Assembly: GCA_905221605.1 (NCBI GenBank)
Contig: CAJNDS010000238.1
Location: forward strand, 1 to 64,000
DNA: 64,000 bases
DNA from: Symbiodinium natans
Taxonomy: Eukaryota; Sar; Dinophyceae; Suessiales; Symbiodiniaceae
Reading direction: 5' to 3'
Shown: piece by piece, positions 22,382-46,588 of the stretch
How positions within the stretch are numbered: the stretch's first letter is position 1
How the letters are laid out: each line of letters starts with the position of its first letter
Program-made: the position numbers and the translations under genes
The notes under the pieces: generated by a model
What the model was told of the DNA's origin: nothing
The model's input: only the letters and a program-made list of their open reading frames with translations
Databases searched by the model: none

Positions 22382-22473
22382 AAGCGAGGACCCACAGGCC
22401 CCAGACCCTCCCAAGCCCTGAAGATCAAGCGCTGCGGTCACTGCAGCTCAGAGCTCGATGGAAGTTCTGATAC
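22382..22473 (+). CDS. candidate micro-exon with CxxC
   Basis: Reads KRGPTGPRPSQALKIKRCGH then CSSELDGS. The CGHC knuckle preceded by basic residues suggests half of a small zinc-binding unit, but the partner cysteines are not in this exon. Confidence 0.42.
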
Positions 22474-22489
22474 GACACTTGTTTCACTT

Positions 22490-23770
22490 TGACCTTGTTT
22501 TCATATATATATATGTATATATATGCTACCCCCCCCCGTAGCGCCTAGGTTTTACTTAAAAAAAGTGTGGTTTTTCGTAGGATTTACTAAAAAACGTGTT
22601 TTTTGAATCGCATGAACGGAATGGAGGATACTGCCCAACACATAGGCGACAGACGCAGCAAGCAGTGCAACACAGCGTGCGTCGGAATCATGTTGCACGT
22701 GTTTTTGCTTCTCTGCTAGAAAAGACAGGCGTGTAATTAAACTTGTTCATACACTACATTAATTAAAACATAATGCGTAATAGGGAACCTGACCTAATGG
22801 CTTCACTTAAGCATTCATTGAATGAGCTAAAACATGTTCCTTCTTCTTTTCGTGAACAAGCACAGTACTTAATTTAACAAAAGTTTTTCGTTTCTGGAAA
22901 ATAACATACGTACAGTCTTTCCAACAGTTTGATTAGTCTTCTGAAGGTGATTTTGCTTCTGTGCTAGAAAAGACAGGCGTGTAATTAAACTTGTTCATAC
23001 ACTACATTCATTAAAACATAATGCGTAATAGGGAACCTGACCTAATGGCTTCACTTAAGCATTCATTGAATGAGCTAAAACATGTTCCTTCTTCTTTTCG
23101 TGAACAAGCACAGTACTTAATTTAACTAAAGTTTTTCGTTTCTGGAAAATAACATACGTAAAGTCTTTCCAACATTTGATTAGTCTTCTGAAGGGTTAAG
23201 TAAATAAATTGAGTTCGTAGACCAATAATTAACTAAAGGAATTCAATGAACTAAACTTACTAAGAACAGTAACTACGGGCTTTTGTTTGCTGATATTAAT
23301 GTAGGCAAAATCATTTCAATTGTGGATTTAGTTTACTTAAAAGTGAAGCAAATGAATGAAACTAATTAGTATACCCTTAACTGAACGAATTCGATAATTT
23401 AAATTAAACAAGCCACGATCCTTAACAACAATTCAATTGGTTCAGCCTGACTAGATTAATTACTTTAAACGAATACTTTAATAGGCCTTCCCAAGAAAAA
23501 AGCTACATTTAGTTTCTTATTCTAAGAGGTAGATAGCATTCAACTAACTAAATGTCTATCCTTTTCTTACTTCAACCTCAACCAGACTACATGAATGACA
23601 GTTGTAAAGCAAATTAGATTAATTAAAGCCTACTTATCAGGAAACTTGACCTCGTCGCGTCATGTAGGCATTACATCGATTAGATAAAATGTTACTTACA
23701 TCACAGTTTTTAACAAATAGTTGAATTAGCTTTATTGCTGCTGAACTGTGCTCTCTGAACAAACAAAAAC
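22490..23770. other. AT-rich island without genes
   Basis: Base composition shifts sharply to AT from about 22490, where a TA microsatellite is followed by GCTACCCCCCCC (the same junction occurs near 55258-55300). No telomere repeats and no supported frame. Contains the 248-bp tandem duplication described separately. Confidence 0.8.
22702..23197. repeat. 248-bp tandem duplication
   Basis: GCTAGAAAAGACAGGCGTG occurs at 22715 and 22963, and the sequence stays almost identical through GATTAGTCTTCTGAAGG. Only a handful of differences separate the copies, so the duplication is recent. Confidence 0.95.
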
Positions 23771-25130
23771 CAATTCTGGAGGCGTATAATTACAAGGCAG
23801 GCCGTCACGAAAAGATTGGTTTTTTAGGGACAGTACAGCACTTTGGGGATCTGAAGGGCTGAAAGTGCTGTACTGTCCCTAACAAAGCAATCCCAGAAGC
23901 GGAAAACGCTGTACTGTCCCTAAAAAACCTAAAAAACCAATTCTGGGGACCTGTACAGGCAGCCCCTCTTCAAAAGATTGGTTTTTTAGGGACAGCACAG
24001 CACTTTCAGCACCTCAGACCCTCAAAGTGCTGTACTGTCCCTAAAAAACCAATCCCATAAACATAAGGTGCCGTACTGTCCCTAAAAAACCTAAAAAACC
24101 AATTCTGGAGGCCTATACAGGTAGACCCTCACGAAAAGATTGGTTTTTTAGGGACAGTACAGCACTTTCAGCACCTCAGGCCTTCAAAGTGCCGCACTGT
24201 CCCTAAAAAACCAATCCCAGAAGCAGAAAGTGCCGTACTGTCCCTAAAAAACCTAAAAAACCAATTCTGGAGGCCTATACAGGTAGACAATCACGAAAAG
24301 ATTGGTTTTTTAGGGACAGTACAGCACTTTCAGCACCTCAGGCCTTCAAAGTGCCGCACTGTCCCTAAAAAACCAATCCCAGAAGCAGAAAGTGCCGTAC
24401 TGTCCCTAAAAAACCTAAAAAACCAATTCTGGAGGCCTATACAGGTAGACCCTCACGAAAAGATTGGTTTTTTAGGGACAGTACAGCACTTTCAGCACCT
24501 CAGGCCTTCAAAGTGCCGCACTGTCCCTAAAAAACCAATCTTTGGAAGAGGGCCTGTCTGTATAGGCCACCAGAATTGGTTTTTTAGGTTTTTTAGTTCT
24601 GCTTCTGGGATTGGTTTTTTTTTAGGGACAGTACAGCACTTTCAGCACCTCAGGCCTTCAAAGTGCCGTACTGTCCCTAAAAAACCAATCTTTGGAAGAG
24701 GGCCTGTCTGTATAGGCCACCAGAATTGGTTTTTTAGGTTTTTTAGGGACAGTACGGCACTTTCTGCTTCTGGGATTGGTTTTTTAGGGACAGTACAGCA
24801 CTTTCAGCACCTCAGGCCTTCAAAGTGCCGTACTGTCCCTAAAAAACCAATCTTTGGAAGAGGGCCTGTCTGTATAGGCCACCAGAATTGGTTTTTTAGG
24901 TTTTTTAGGGACAGTACAGCACTTTCTGCTTCTGGGATTGGTTTTTTAGGGACAGTACAGCACTTTCAGCACCTCAGGCCTTCGAAGTGCCGTACTGTCC
25001 CTAAAAAACCAATCTTTTGAGGAGGGCCTGTCTTGATAGGCCTCCAGAATTGGTTTTTTAGGTTTTTTAGGGACAGTACAGCACTTTCAGCTTCTGGGAT
25101 TGGTTTTTTAGGGACAGTACAGCACTTTCA
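23770..25130. repeat. head-to-head array of ~162-bp hairpin units
   Basis: Direct units begin near 23813, 23973, 24137, 24299 and 24461. After about 24540 the unit continues in reverse complement, with copies near 24541, 24691, 24853 and 25015. Each unit holds a hairpin GATTGGTTTTTTAGGGACAG...CTGTCCCTAAAAAACCAATC with a stem of about 31 bp and a loop of about 17 nt (CAGCACCTCAGGCCTTC). Both stem-arm variants (GTACAGCAC and GTGCCGCAC/GTGCCGTAC) keep pairing nearly intact. No frame is coding. The full array is a giant imperfect palindrome. Confidence 0.95.
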
Positions 25131-25212
25131 CTCCTAAACCCTAAACCCTACAAGAGGCAAGTCATCTGAGGCCGGTACCTGAGACAGGGAAGAAAATGAG
25201 ACCTAGGTACTT

Positions 25213-25233
25213 GGGGGGGGGGGGGGGGGGGTA

Positions 25234-25266
<33 letters not shown>
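25213..25266. repeat. poly-G run next to (TA)n microsatellite
   Basis: About 18 G, then GTACCA and a TA run. Same G-run and TA association as elsewhere in the window. Confidence 0.95.
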
Positions 25267-25270
<4 letters not shown>

Positions 25271-25376
25271 TTTTTAATTATGTATTTGTTTACTGTGTAA
25301 TAAATTTCACTTATTTTGATGTTACTACATGCATTTTCCGGAAGAGTTGCACTCTTGCGCTCCTCGCCCTGGCCAG

Positions 25377-25484
25377 ATAAAGCGGCACGAAGACAACACG
25401 CCCAAGTCAGGGAAGAGCCTCAACGCGCAGAAGATGACCGAGTTCTCCAGGCCTCCCGCCGACAAGCCAGTGCCGTTATACTAA
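25377..25484 (+). CDS. candidate terminal exon with stop (35 codons)
   Basis: After CCTGGCCAG reads IKRHEDNTPKSGKSLNAQKM then TEFSRPPADKPVPLY and TAA. Hydrophilic tail. It may end the gene whose earlier exons are at 20.6-22.5 kb, with the hairpin array in its last intron, or belong to a separate gene; the sequence does not decide. Confidence 0.5.
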   Translation: MKRHEDNTPKSGKSLNAQKMTEFSRPPADKPVPLY

Positions 25485-25859
25485 AGCAAACAAAACATAT
25501 CTTAAGAACCAATTCACAATATTCATAATGTATTTATATTTAAGAATATACTAAGATGATACTTTTTAGAATACGTTGATACTGCATCCATCTGAAAATA
25601 GAAGTATAAACATATTAATACTATCTGAGTATTTTAAAAATGTACTAATTCTAAATAAATACCAGATTACTATAGCACTCGATTGATATATTAATATGAT
25701 ACGGTCTTGCTATATTGTTTTTTCATGATATTACCATATTGTCAGATGATCATGTTCTTATACCTCTCGAGCTTCTCAGAACCCAGGCCACCCCTTCCGC
25801 AGGAGAAAGAACCCTAAACCCTAAACCCTAAACCCTAAACCCTGCACCCCCCTTTGCAG

Positions 25860-25935
25860 GAGAAAGGTGTCCGACATCACGGAGGAGCTCCTGGACACGC
25901 AGACGAAGGAGTACTACACCTTCGGTGCCTTGGAT
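25860..25935 (+). CDS. candidate micro-exon, left half
   Basis: After CTTTGCAG|G reads RKVSDITEELLDTQTKEYYT then FGALD. The last 16 bases (CTTCGGTGCCTTGGAT) recur at 26084, where the frame can continue as SLAAYLRG. The left edge carries an 11-bp duplication caused by a telomere-repeat insertion. Product unknown. Confidence 0.52.
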
Positions 25936-26099
25936 GTATATGTATATGCACATATATACAAATTAAGACATGAGAAAAATTATATATATATACAAATCAA
26001 GACATGAAATATATGTATATATATATATATATACATATAGGTAAATGTATATGTATATTTATATTATGTATATGTATAGGTATCTTCGGTGCCTTGGAT
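25936..26099. other. TA-rich insertion between 16-bp direct repeats
   Basis: CTTCGGTGCCTTGGAT occurs at 25920-25935 and again at 26084-26099, with TA/TG-rich simple sequence between. The arrangement fits an intron created by insertion or tandem duplication in an exon. Confidence 0.75.
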
Positions 26100-26126
26100 T
26101 CACTGGCCGCTTACTTGCGTGGGTAG
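26084..26126 (+). CDS. candidate exon right half with stop
   Basis: Reads FGALDSLAAYLRG then TAG. Together with 25860-25935 it would give ...EYYTFGALDSLAAYLRG, one copy of the 16-bp repeat being spliced out. The stop could instead lie in an intron (GGGTAGATG). Confidence 0.35.
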
Positions 26127-26389
26127 ATGTATGTGTATATGTATATGTATTTGTATATGTATATGTAAATGCACATGTACAATGTATATGTATATACATG
26201 TTTGTTTTTGTTTATTGCTTTATTGGTTTATGTATTTCCTTCTTTCTTATGTGTATATACAAAGCCGTGCATCTAGAAAAGTTCACCTGCCTTAACCTAC
26301 ATCGTAACAGACAACAACTTGGGGGGGGGGGTATCACACGATGTGTATTCGACAACTCTTAGGCAAGAAGTAAGCTTCATCACTCAACT

Positions 26390-26425
26390 GCTATTTTTCC
26401 TTCCGCTGCCTGCGCCTTCGCTCAA
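26390..26425 (+). promoter_or_regulatory. possible trans-splice acceptor region of the 26488 gene
   Basis: A pyrimidine-rich stretch (CTATTTTTCCTTCCGC...) is followed by CTCAAG about 60 bases before the ATG. Dinoflagellate mRNAs normally receive a 22-nt spliced leader at such sites. This is inference; no leader sequence is encoded in the window. Confidence 0.35.
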
Positions 26426-26487
26426 GCCGCACCGTGCCAACTCCAAAGCTGTTCTAGCGCCGTCTTAGATCGCCTGAGCACGTTGCC

Positions 26488-28251
26488 ATGGCAGCACCTT
26501 TCGAAGCGGTCCACTTGGAGTCCGAGGCAGAGACGAAGACCTCTCCCCCGAGCTCCCGTGGCTGGATGAAGAAGGCAGCAATGGTGGCAACGCTGGGCCT
26601 CGGCGTCGTGGCTTTTCTAGCCATGTCGGGCGCAAAGAAGTGTCAATCCTTGGATTTCGGTGCTTTCCAGGGCAAGTCCTCCTTGGGCGTGGATGCACAG
26701 ATGACCCTGAAGGCCGACGCTCTGAAGAGCGTGAAGAAGCGCTCCCTGGCGGAGAAGATCGTCATGAAGGCCATGAGGAGCACTGGCCACAAGTATTCTC
26801 AGCACTATGAGCAGCGCGAGGTGCGGTCTTTGCCAGCAGATCCGGCGGATGCCGCGAGACAGATGCTGACAAAGGACGAGATCATTGCCTACAAGAAGCA
26901 GAAGAATGCAGACCGTATGCGCAAGGCCACCAACGCCTACTGTGCTTTCAACGTTCTGGAAGCTTTTGTGTCGGTGGTTGGCATGGGTGACGACATCAAC
27001 GCCATCATCAGGACCTGCCCTGCTCCCCGAGATGGCGAGTCGGAGCTCGCATGCCAAGTGAACGGCGCCATTTTGGTGACCTGGGTGGCCAATGCTGCGG
27101 CGAAGCTCTCTTACGCCGCCTCGAACTGCGCCCTCAATCTCAACGTGGATGCAGTGTGTTCCGTGGGCGTGACCGGCCTTGTCTCCGTCATGGGCGAGCT
27201 GGCAGCGACAGCTTCCCTGGCTGCGGCCACGTGCACGGGGGTCCCGCCACAGCTGACCACCAGCAAGATCAGCGTCCTCGGCGACCAGACCGTGCGGGAT
27301 GGACGACGACTGCTCATCGGTGAGGGTCCCATCGGCGTAGGCGTGCAGTGCGGGGTCGACGTCGGCATGGTGGTCGCCAACCTTGCCAACATGGGCCTCT
27401 CCATCAACTCCGCGGTGAACAGCGGCCAATGTGGCCGCGTCAACCTCGACGGGCCCATCAACAAGGCGGGGGGGAAGAGGGGCTGAGCTGCTCTCTGTCA
27501 TAATATACCATGCTTCCCCACAGACCCAGACAGCATGCTGCAATCTTAGCCCGATGCGTTTGAGTCGCTGTTGGTGCATCGCGAAGCCTGCAGAGTAAAC
27601 TTCCGCGTAAGGTCTCCGGCCTCTACAGCGCACTGTGCACGGTGGACATCGGCGGTGCGATCGCCTACATGAGCCAGGTGGTCACATTCATCAACTTGAT
27701 TGTGGTCCATTGCCAGGACTTCTTGGACGTCAGCGCGCTCTGTGGCGCCAGCATCTCCGGCATCATCACCGCGGCCGCCGCCATGGCCCCTTACGGTGCC
27801 GCGGTCCACGCGGCCTGCGCCAAGGGCGACATCATCAAGAACCCCAAGAAGGCGGAGGCGATCAGCAGCCTCTACAAGGTGCCCACGCCCCGGCGCTTGG
27901 AGGAGCTGAAGCAGCTGAATGCGGTCAAGGATGCCATGGCCAACCTGAAGGACCTCCGACAGCAGCTGGAGGCCAAGCTGGGCTTCAACGCCTCGGTGCC
28001 CACCATGTACTCCGAGGCGCCTTGGTGTAGTGCAGCGGTCCCCTTTTCCCTTGTTTTGGGTTCCAGGAGCCCTTAACATAGTAACCAAGCCAGATAAGGG
28101 TACCCTTATTATAAGATGGTTACTGATACTGGGCTACCAAGAGGCGAACATGGAGCAGATGATCCAACTCATGGACGACGGAGTGAGCGACAACACAGAG
28201 AAGTCCATGCGCGGCTCCCCGGTCTTCTCGGAGGAAGAGTGCGAGGAGTAG
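26488..28251 (+). CDS. membrane-anchored protein with six C-x24-C hydrophobic repeats (3 exons)
   Basis: Exons 26488-27465, 27612-28016 and 28144-28251 join in phase to about 496 residues ending SEEECEE. ATG follows GTTGCC. Residues 1-29 are hydrophilic, 30-47 form one membrane-spanning segment (signal anchor), and 60-150 are basic and helical. Then come six cysteine-bounded hydrophobic repeats at 152-177, 189-214, 224-249, 288-315, 335-360 and 370-395, all C-x24-C except the fourth (x26). RRLL at 273-276 and a charged helix after 395 (PRRLEELK...) precede a short acidic tail. Both introns are GC...AG: intron 1 between AAC AAG and GTC TCC, intron 2 between GAG and GCG. The fifth and sixth repeats lie wholly in exon 2, which supports the join. 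Product unknown; I recall similar dinoflagellate hypothetical proteins but cannot verify this. Use of G/C at third codon positions is strong. Long antisense frames here are shadows. Confidence 0.82.
28017..28143 (+). mobile_element. MITE family B copy filling intron 2 (introner candidate)
   Basis: Intron of 127 bp with GC...AG ends. CTTGGTGTAGTGCAGCGGT near the left end mirrors GATACTGGGCTACCAAG at the right end. The core matches copies at 41063-41164 and 42799-42904 (GGTACCCTTTTCCC..., GGTACCCTTATTATAAGATG and GTTACTG). GAGGCG lies at both ends (28014-28019 and 28141-28146), as expected of a target-site duplication whose AG|GC supplies both splice sites. Confidence 0.8.
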
Positions 28252-28391
28252 GCACAGTCAGGGCACCCTTTCTTTGCTTAGCATAATTTGGTGCATGTAG
28301 CTTCAATCTTTCGGCTAGGGACGCTCGCAATGTCTGCGTTCCTAAGGCCTAAGGGCCCTGAGAGATATCAGATGCGGTCAGCAGTTTGCGA

Positions 28392-28523
28392 CTATTAGCT
28401 TAAGAACCCCAAGAAAAGGGAAAATTAATAATCCCTGTATAACCCTTGTAAGGAAAAGAGCATTTTGCACTTCATTTTTTTTTTTTTTTGGGGGGGGGGG
28501 GGGGGTTCTTAAGCAATTGGTAG
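28392..28523. mobile_element. MITE family C copy, downstream of the 26488 gene
   Basis: CTATTAGCTTAAGAACCCC on the left and GGGGTTCTTAAGCAATTGG and TAG on the right. The core contains T15 and G17 runs next to the right arm. Confidence 0.85.
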
Positions 28524-28914
28524 GCTGGCCTCATTTTGCATAAGGCGTGAGTCGTAGCGACTTTTCAATCCGCGACCCGCCTGCGCACCCGGCCATGCCG
28601 GCTCCTTGTAGCGCTCGTCTGCCTCCCAGCCGTTTTGCATCACTCATGATGTCATACGGGTTTTGGGATTAGGGTTTTAGTTTAGGGTTTAGGGTTTAGG
28701 GTTCAGGGTGATTATTTGCATTATTGCGGGATACTTTGCTGCTCATGTAGTCCAAGGGAGGACGAGCGGGATCCCAACATGCCTTGACCTCACTGAGCTG
28801 ACTGATTTCTTGTGGAGCCCGTGTGCGCGTGCTTTGGGGGTTTAGGGGTTTAGGGTTTAGGGTTTAGGGTTTAGTTTTCTTACTTCTTGTTTTGTCTTCG
28901 GAGGTTTCATAGGT

Positions 28915-29070
28915 TGCAGAACGACAAGGAAAGGAAGGATGTTTGGCTGCTGAAGAATCAGGAAAGAAAGTGCATAACAAGAGCAAAGAAGAAGAGCTCC
29001 GAAACCCTACGGTCTCAGAACCAGAGACAAGCCCACAAGACAAGGAAATTTGGAAAACAAAACCTTGCGC
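28915..29070 (+). CDS. weak candidate exon, charged
   Basis: After GGTTGCAG-like sequence one frame reads ERQGKEGCLAAEESGKKVHN and continues KSKEEELRNPTVSEPETS; a second frame is also open (NDKERKDVWLLKNQERK). If real it would be an N-terminal exon of the large membrane gene at 29.3-43.6 kb. The frame ambiguity keeps confidence low. Confidence 0.3.
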
Positions 29071-29262
29071 ACTAGTCCTTCCACACGTGGTCAATTCTCT
29101 GAATTATGGGCCTCTTGCTTGGGGATGCGCTAGTCCTAAAGGCCCGTATACTATAATAGCACCCTAAACCCTAAACCCTAAACCCTAAACCCTAAACCCT
29201 AACCCTTAAACCCTAAACCCTAAACCCCAAAGGGGCCCCTAATTCAGGGCATCTACCTGCAG

Positions 29263-43609
<14,347 letters not shown>

Positions 43610-43739
43610 CATTGCTCTCCCATGTTAAGCAGTGGGCTTGGACTGAAGCCCGTTGGGCTCTCAGTGTTTCAGGGTGGTGTTTTCTGTGATGTTTGTTTCA
43701 AAGGCTTGGTGTGTCGTTGGCTTCTTCTGTTTAATCTGT

Positions 43740-44740
43740 TTTAAACCCTAAACCCGAAGCCCTAAACCCTAAGCCCTAAGCCCTAAGCCCTAAACCTTAT
43801 TGTCTGCTCGCCTCCCGGGTGCCTCACACATTCGCCTAGGAAGGCCCTGGGGATGTTTTTGTACTTCCCCCTTTGGATTTACGGTTTGGGGTTTAGGGTT
43901 TAGGATGTAGGGTACTGGGGACAAACATGCGTTACAAATGAAAGCCCTGGGTCTCTCAACCCTAAAACACCCGGCACAACCGCTGAATCCCAAATCCTGA
44001 AATCCGTAAACCCCGAATCCTCAAATCCCTAAGCCCGCAAAATCCCCAAAAAAACCTAAACCCCTAACCCCCTCAAAACGCCTCCAGCTTCCATAGCCAC
44101 GGGTTTAGGGTCTTGGGCTTTGGGTTGTTTTCCCCACCCTCTGCGTGGGTTGCTAGATGTTTAACTAGCTCTTCTCCTCGCCCGGTCTACTCCTCGCCCA
44201 TAACCCCTACCCCTTCCCAGAGTACCCTCAGAGAATCCTGGAGTGCCCAACCCCAGAGTAGTGCCAGAGAATCCCACAACCCTAAACCCTAAACCCTAAA
44301 CCCCAAACCCTAAACCCTGAACCCTAAACCCTAAACCCCAAACCCCAAACCCTAAACCCTAAACCCCTAACCCTAAACCCTAAACCCTAGGAGCGCCCTG
44401 CCCCAGCACTATTTGCAGAGAAGCCCTGCAGTGCCCAGCAGTGCCCAACCCCAGAGTATCCTAGGGTTTAGGGTTTAGGGTTTAGGGTTTAGGGTTTAGG
44501 GCTTAGGGCTTAGGGCTTAGGGCTTAGGGCTTAGGGCTTAGGGCTTAGGGTTTCAATAAGCACGTGATGGCGAGAAAGTGAAAGCTGACAAAAACTCTCT
44601 AAATCCCGAAGCCCTAGCAACGCCAAACCCCCAATCCCTGGAAACCTCAACCCCCAAAAAAGCCTCCCTAGCCTCAAGCACCCAGTACCTCTTGCGTGTT
44701 CAGCATACTCGTAACCGCCGCGAAAGAATTGGAAAAGAAG
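43740..44740. repeat. mixed telomere-like tracts, gene-free
   Basis: CCCTAAG/CCCTAAA at 43744-43798, 44280-44390, (TTTAGGG)5 then (TTAGGGC)n at 44461-44552. Nothing supportable as coding. Confidence 0.9.
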
Positions 44741-44749
44741 CGGACTACA

Positions 44750-44868
44750 ACTACGAAACAGCCATTTCAACAGCAATACAAAACGCGTATCCGTGTTGGA
44801 GCTGAGGGCCCACTTGTGCAACTCCCTGACCAAGCTGCCGGAGTATGCCGGAGACGTGTCCCAGCTAA
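44750..44868 (+). CDS. candidate exon
   Basis: One of three open frames reads HFNSNTKRVSVLELRAHLCN then SLTKLPEYAGDVSQ, with GC after TCCCA as a possible donor. It is more protein-like than the two competing frames, but the choice is a judgement. Confidence 0.42.
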
Positions 44869-45046
44869 ACCCCAAAACCCCGAAACCCCGAAACCCCGAA
44901 ACCCCGAAACCCCGAGCCACTGCTTCTTAGGCACCTCCAGGCCCAGGCTGCAACTTCCAACAAGCTCAGGTCAATTTATTGTGGGTTTTGGGTTTGGGTT
45001 TTGGGCTGTGGGTTTTGGGTTTTGGGTTTTGGTTTTTTGTTTTTGG

Positions 45047-45077
<31 letters not shown>

Positions 45078-45766
45078 TAGTGCATTGGTGTGCTTGAAAA
45101 ATCTTAGCGGTTTGTAGGAGATCGCATTCCAAAATCTCGAGGCTCCGACAGACACATCCCAACTTTCCAACCCCTGAGCAAGAAACCCTGCAGGGCTTCA
45201 ACCAGGAAACCTTCAGCAAAAGGTCGAGTTAAACCTGATGCATTATGCTATTTGAGCACACCTGTTCTGTGAGCGTGTTAACCCCCTAAACCCAAAACCC
45301 TGAACCCGATACCCTAAACCCTCAAACCCTCAAACCCTAAAACCCTAAAACCCTAAACCCTAAACCCTAAAACCCTAAAACCCTAAACGCTAGGGGGTTG
45401 AGAACCGTACGCCTGTGCTCAGGGTGGTGTGGGCGTGGCAGTGCGTATGCTTTGTTCCGAAACTCGGCGTACGGAATTGGCGGCCTGCTGTAGGGTTTAG
45501 GGTTTAGGCCCTAAACCCTAAACCCGAAACCCGAAGTTAGGGTTTAAGGACTCAGTAGACGTGATGCTTTTTCTGCTTGCGAGCACCTAGTCGAAGTTCT
45601 TGAACCGACTCCCAGCTTGGGGTTGCGGGACTTCGGTTTGCAGGGACTTTTGGGGATGCCTCAAGACATCCGGTTGAAGGTTTAGGGTTTAGGGTTCAGG
45701 GTTCAGGGTCTAGGTTCACCCCAGATATTTCCCGAAACCCTGAAGGCATTTTTGGGGGGCTTAGGG

Positions 45767-45925
45767 CTGAATGAAGAAACCACCACGGGGGCGAGAGAAA
45801 TGGCAGAAGAGGTACTAGCGATGGAAACAACAAGAGTTGCAATCATCAGGTTTGCATTGCTTGGTCCAGAAGCAACTCTTGAAACGGAGTTGTTCAGAAG
45901 TAGGGATCTCGTTGGATCTCCATGA
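45767..45925 (+). CDS. candidate exon with stop
   Basis: Reads LNEETTTGAREMAEEVLAME then TTRVAIIRFALLGPEATLE and ends GSP*. A CAG|GTTTGC within it (about 45850) could be a donor, in which case the stop is intronic. Helical, charged; unknown. Confidence 0.45.
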   Translation: MNEETTTGAREMAEEVLAMETTRVAIIRFALLGPEATLETELFRSRDLVGSP

Positions 45926-46139
45926 AAAGTCGTTCCTGATAGCTTCAGGCACCAACAGGGTCCACAATTCAGAGCACCCTATTAGGGTTTAGGGTTTAGG
46001 GTTTAGGCTTTAAGCCCTACAGGAGACCTGCCAGTGCAAGCAGCCGGGCGGCAGTCAAATTGCCGCCACTCGCCAGCGCTTTCGAGCATTCTTTCGGATG
46101 GAGCTACCCCAAAAAGTCGCGAACCCCCCAACACCCCCC

Positions 46140-46270
46140 CCCCCCCGCAATAATAATAATAATTATAATAATAATAATAACAATAATAGTAATAAAAATT
46201 GTAATAATAATAGTAATAAGAATAATAATCGTAATAATAATACTAATATTAATGATAGTAGTAATTAAGA
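46140..46270. repeat. (AAT)n microsatellite
   Basis: Degenerate AAT/AATAGT run after a short poly-C. Confidence 0.96.
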
Positions 46271-46588
46271 ATCATAAGAAGCCAGCAAAGCTCCCAGCCC
46301 CCGAGCCCCGAAACCTAAATGGCTGGAGCTTCCGGCGCGAATCGCACAGGGGCGAGGATGGGCTCCTGGCTAGGGCCAAATTCAGCTCGACGGAGTAGTT
46401 GTGGAGCTTGCCAACTGGAAGGGGGGGGGGGGGGGGGGGGGGTGGTTATAACCCTACTTAGAACTACCCATGAACCTCCTGGTAGGGTTTGGGGTCTTTG
46501 GGGGGTTTGCAGTTTCCAGGGAGGAGGAATCTCAAAGGCCATAAACCCTAAAACCCTAAGCCCCAAGTTTTAAACCGCAAGAAAGGAG

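Noticed and set aside
23770-25130. CRISPR array
   Set aside because: Units are ~162 bp, change orientation, have conserved spacers and lie in a eukaryotic context without cas genes.
26617-27633. 338-codon antisense frame
   Set aside because: Shadow of the GC-rich + strand gene at 26488; the sense frame has the membrane anchor and regular C-x24-C repeats.
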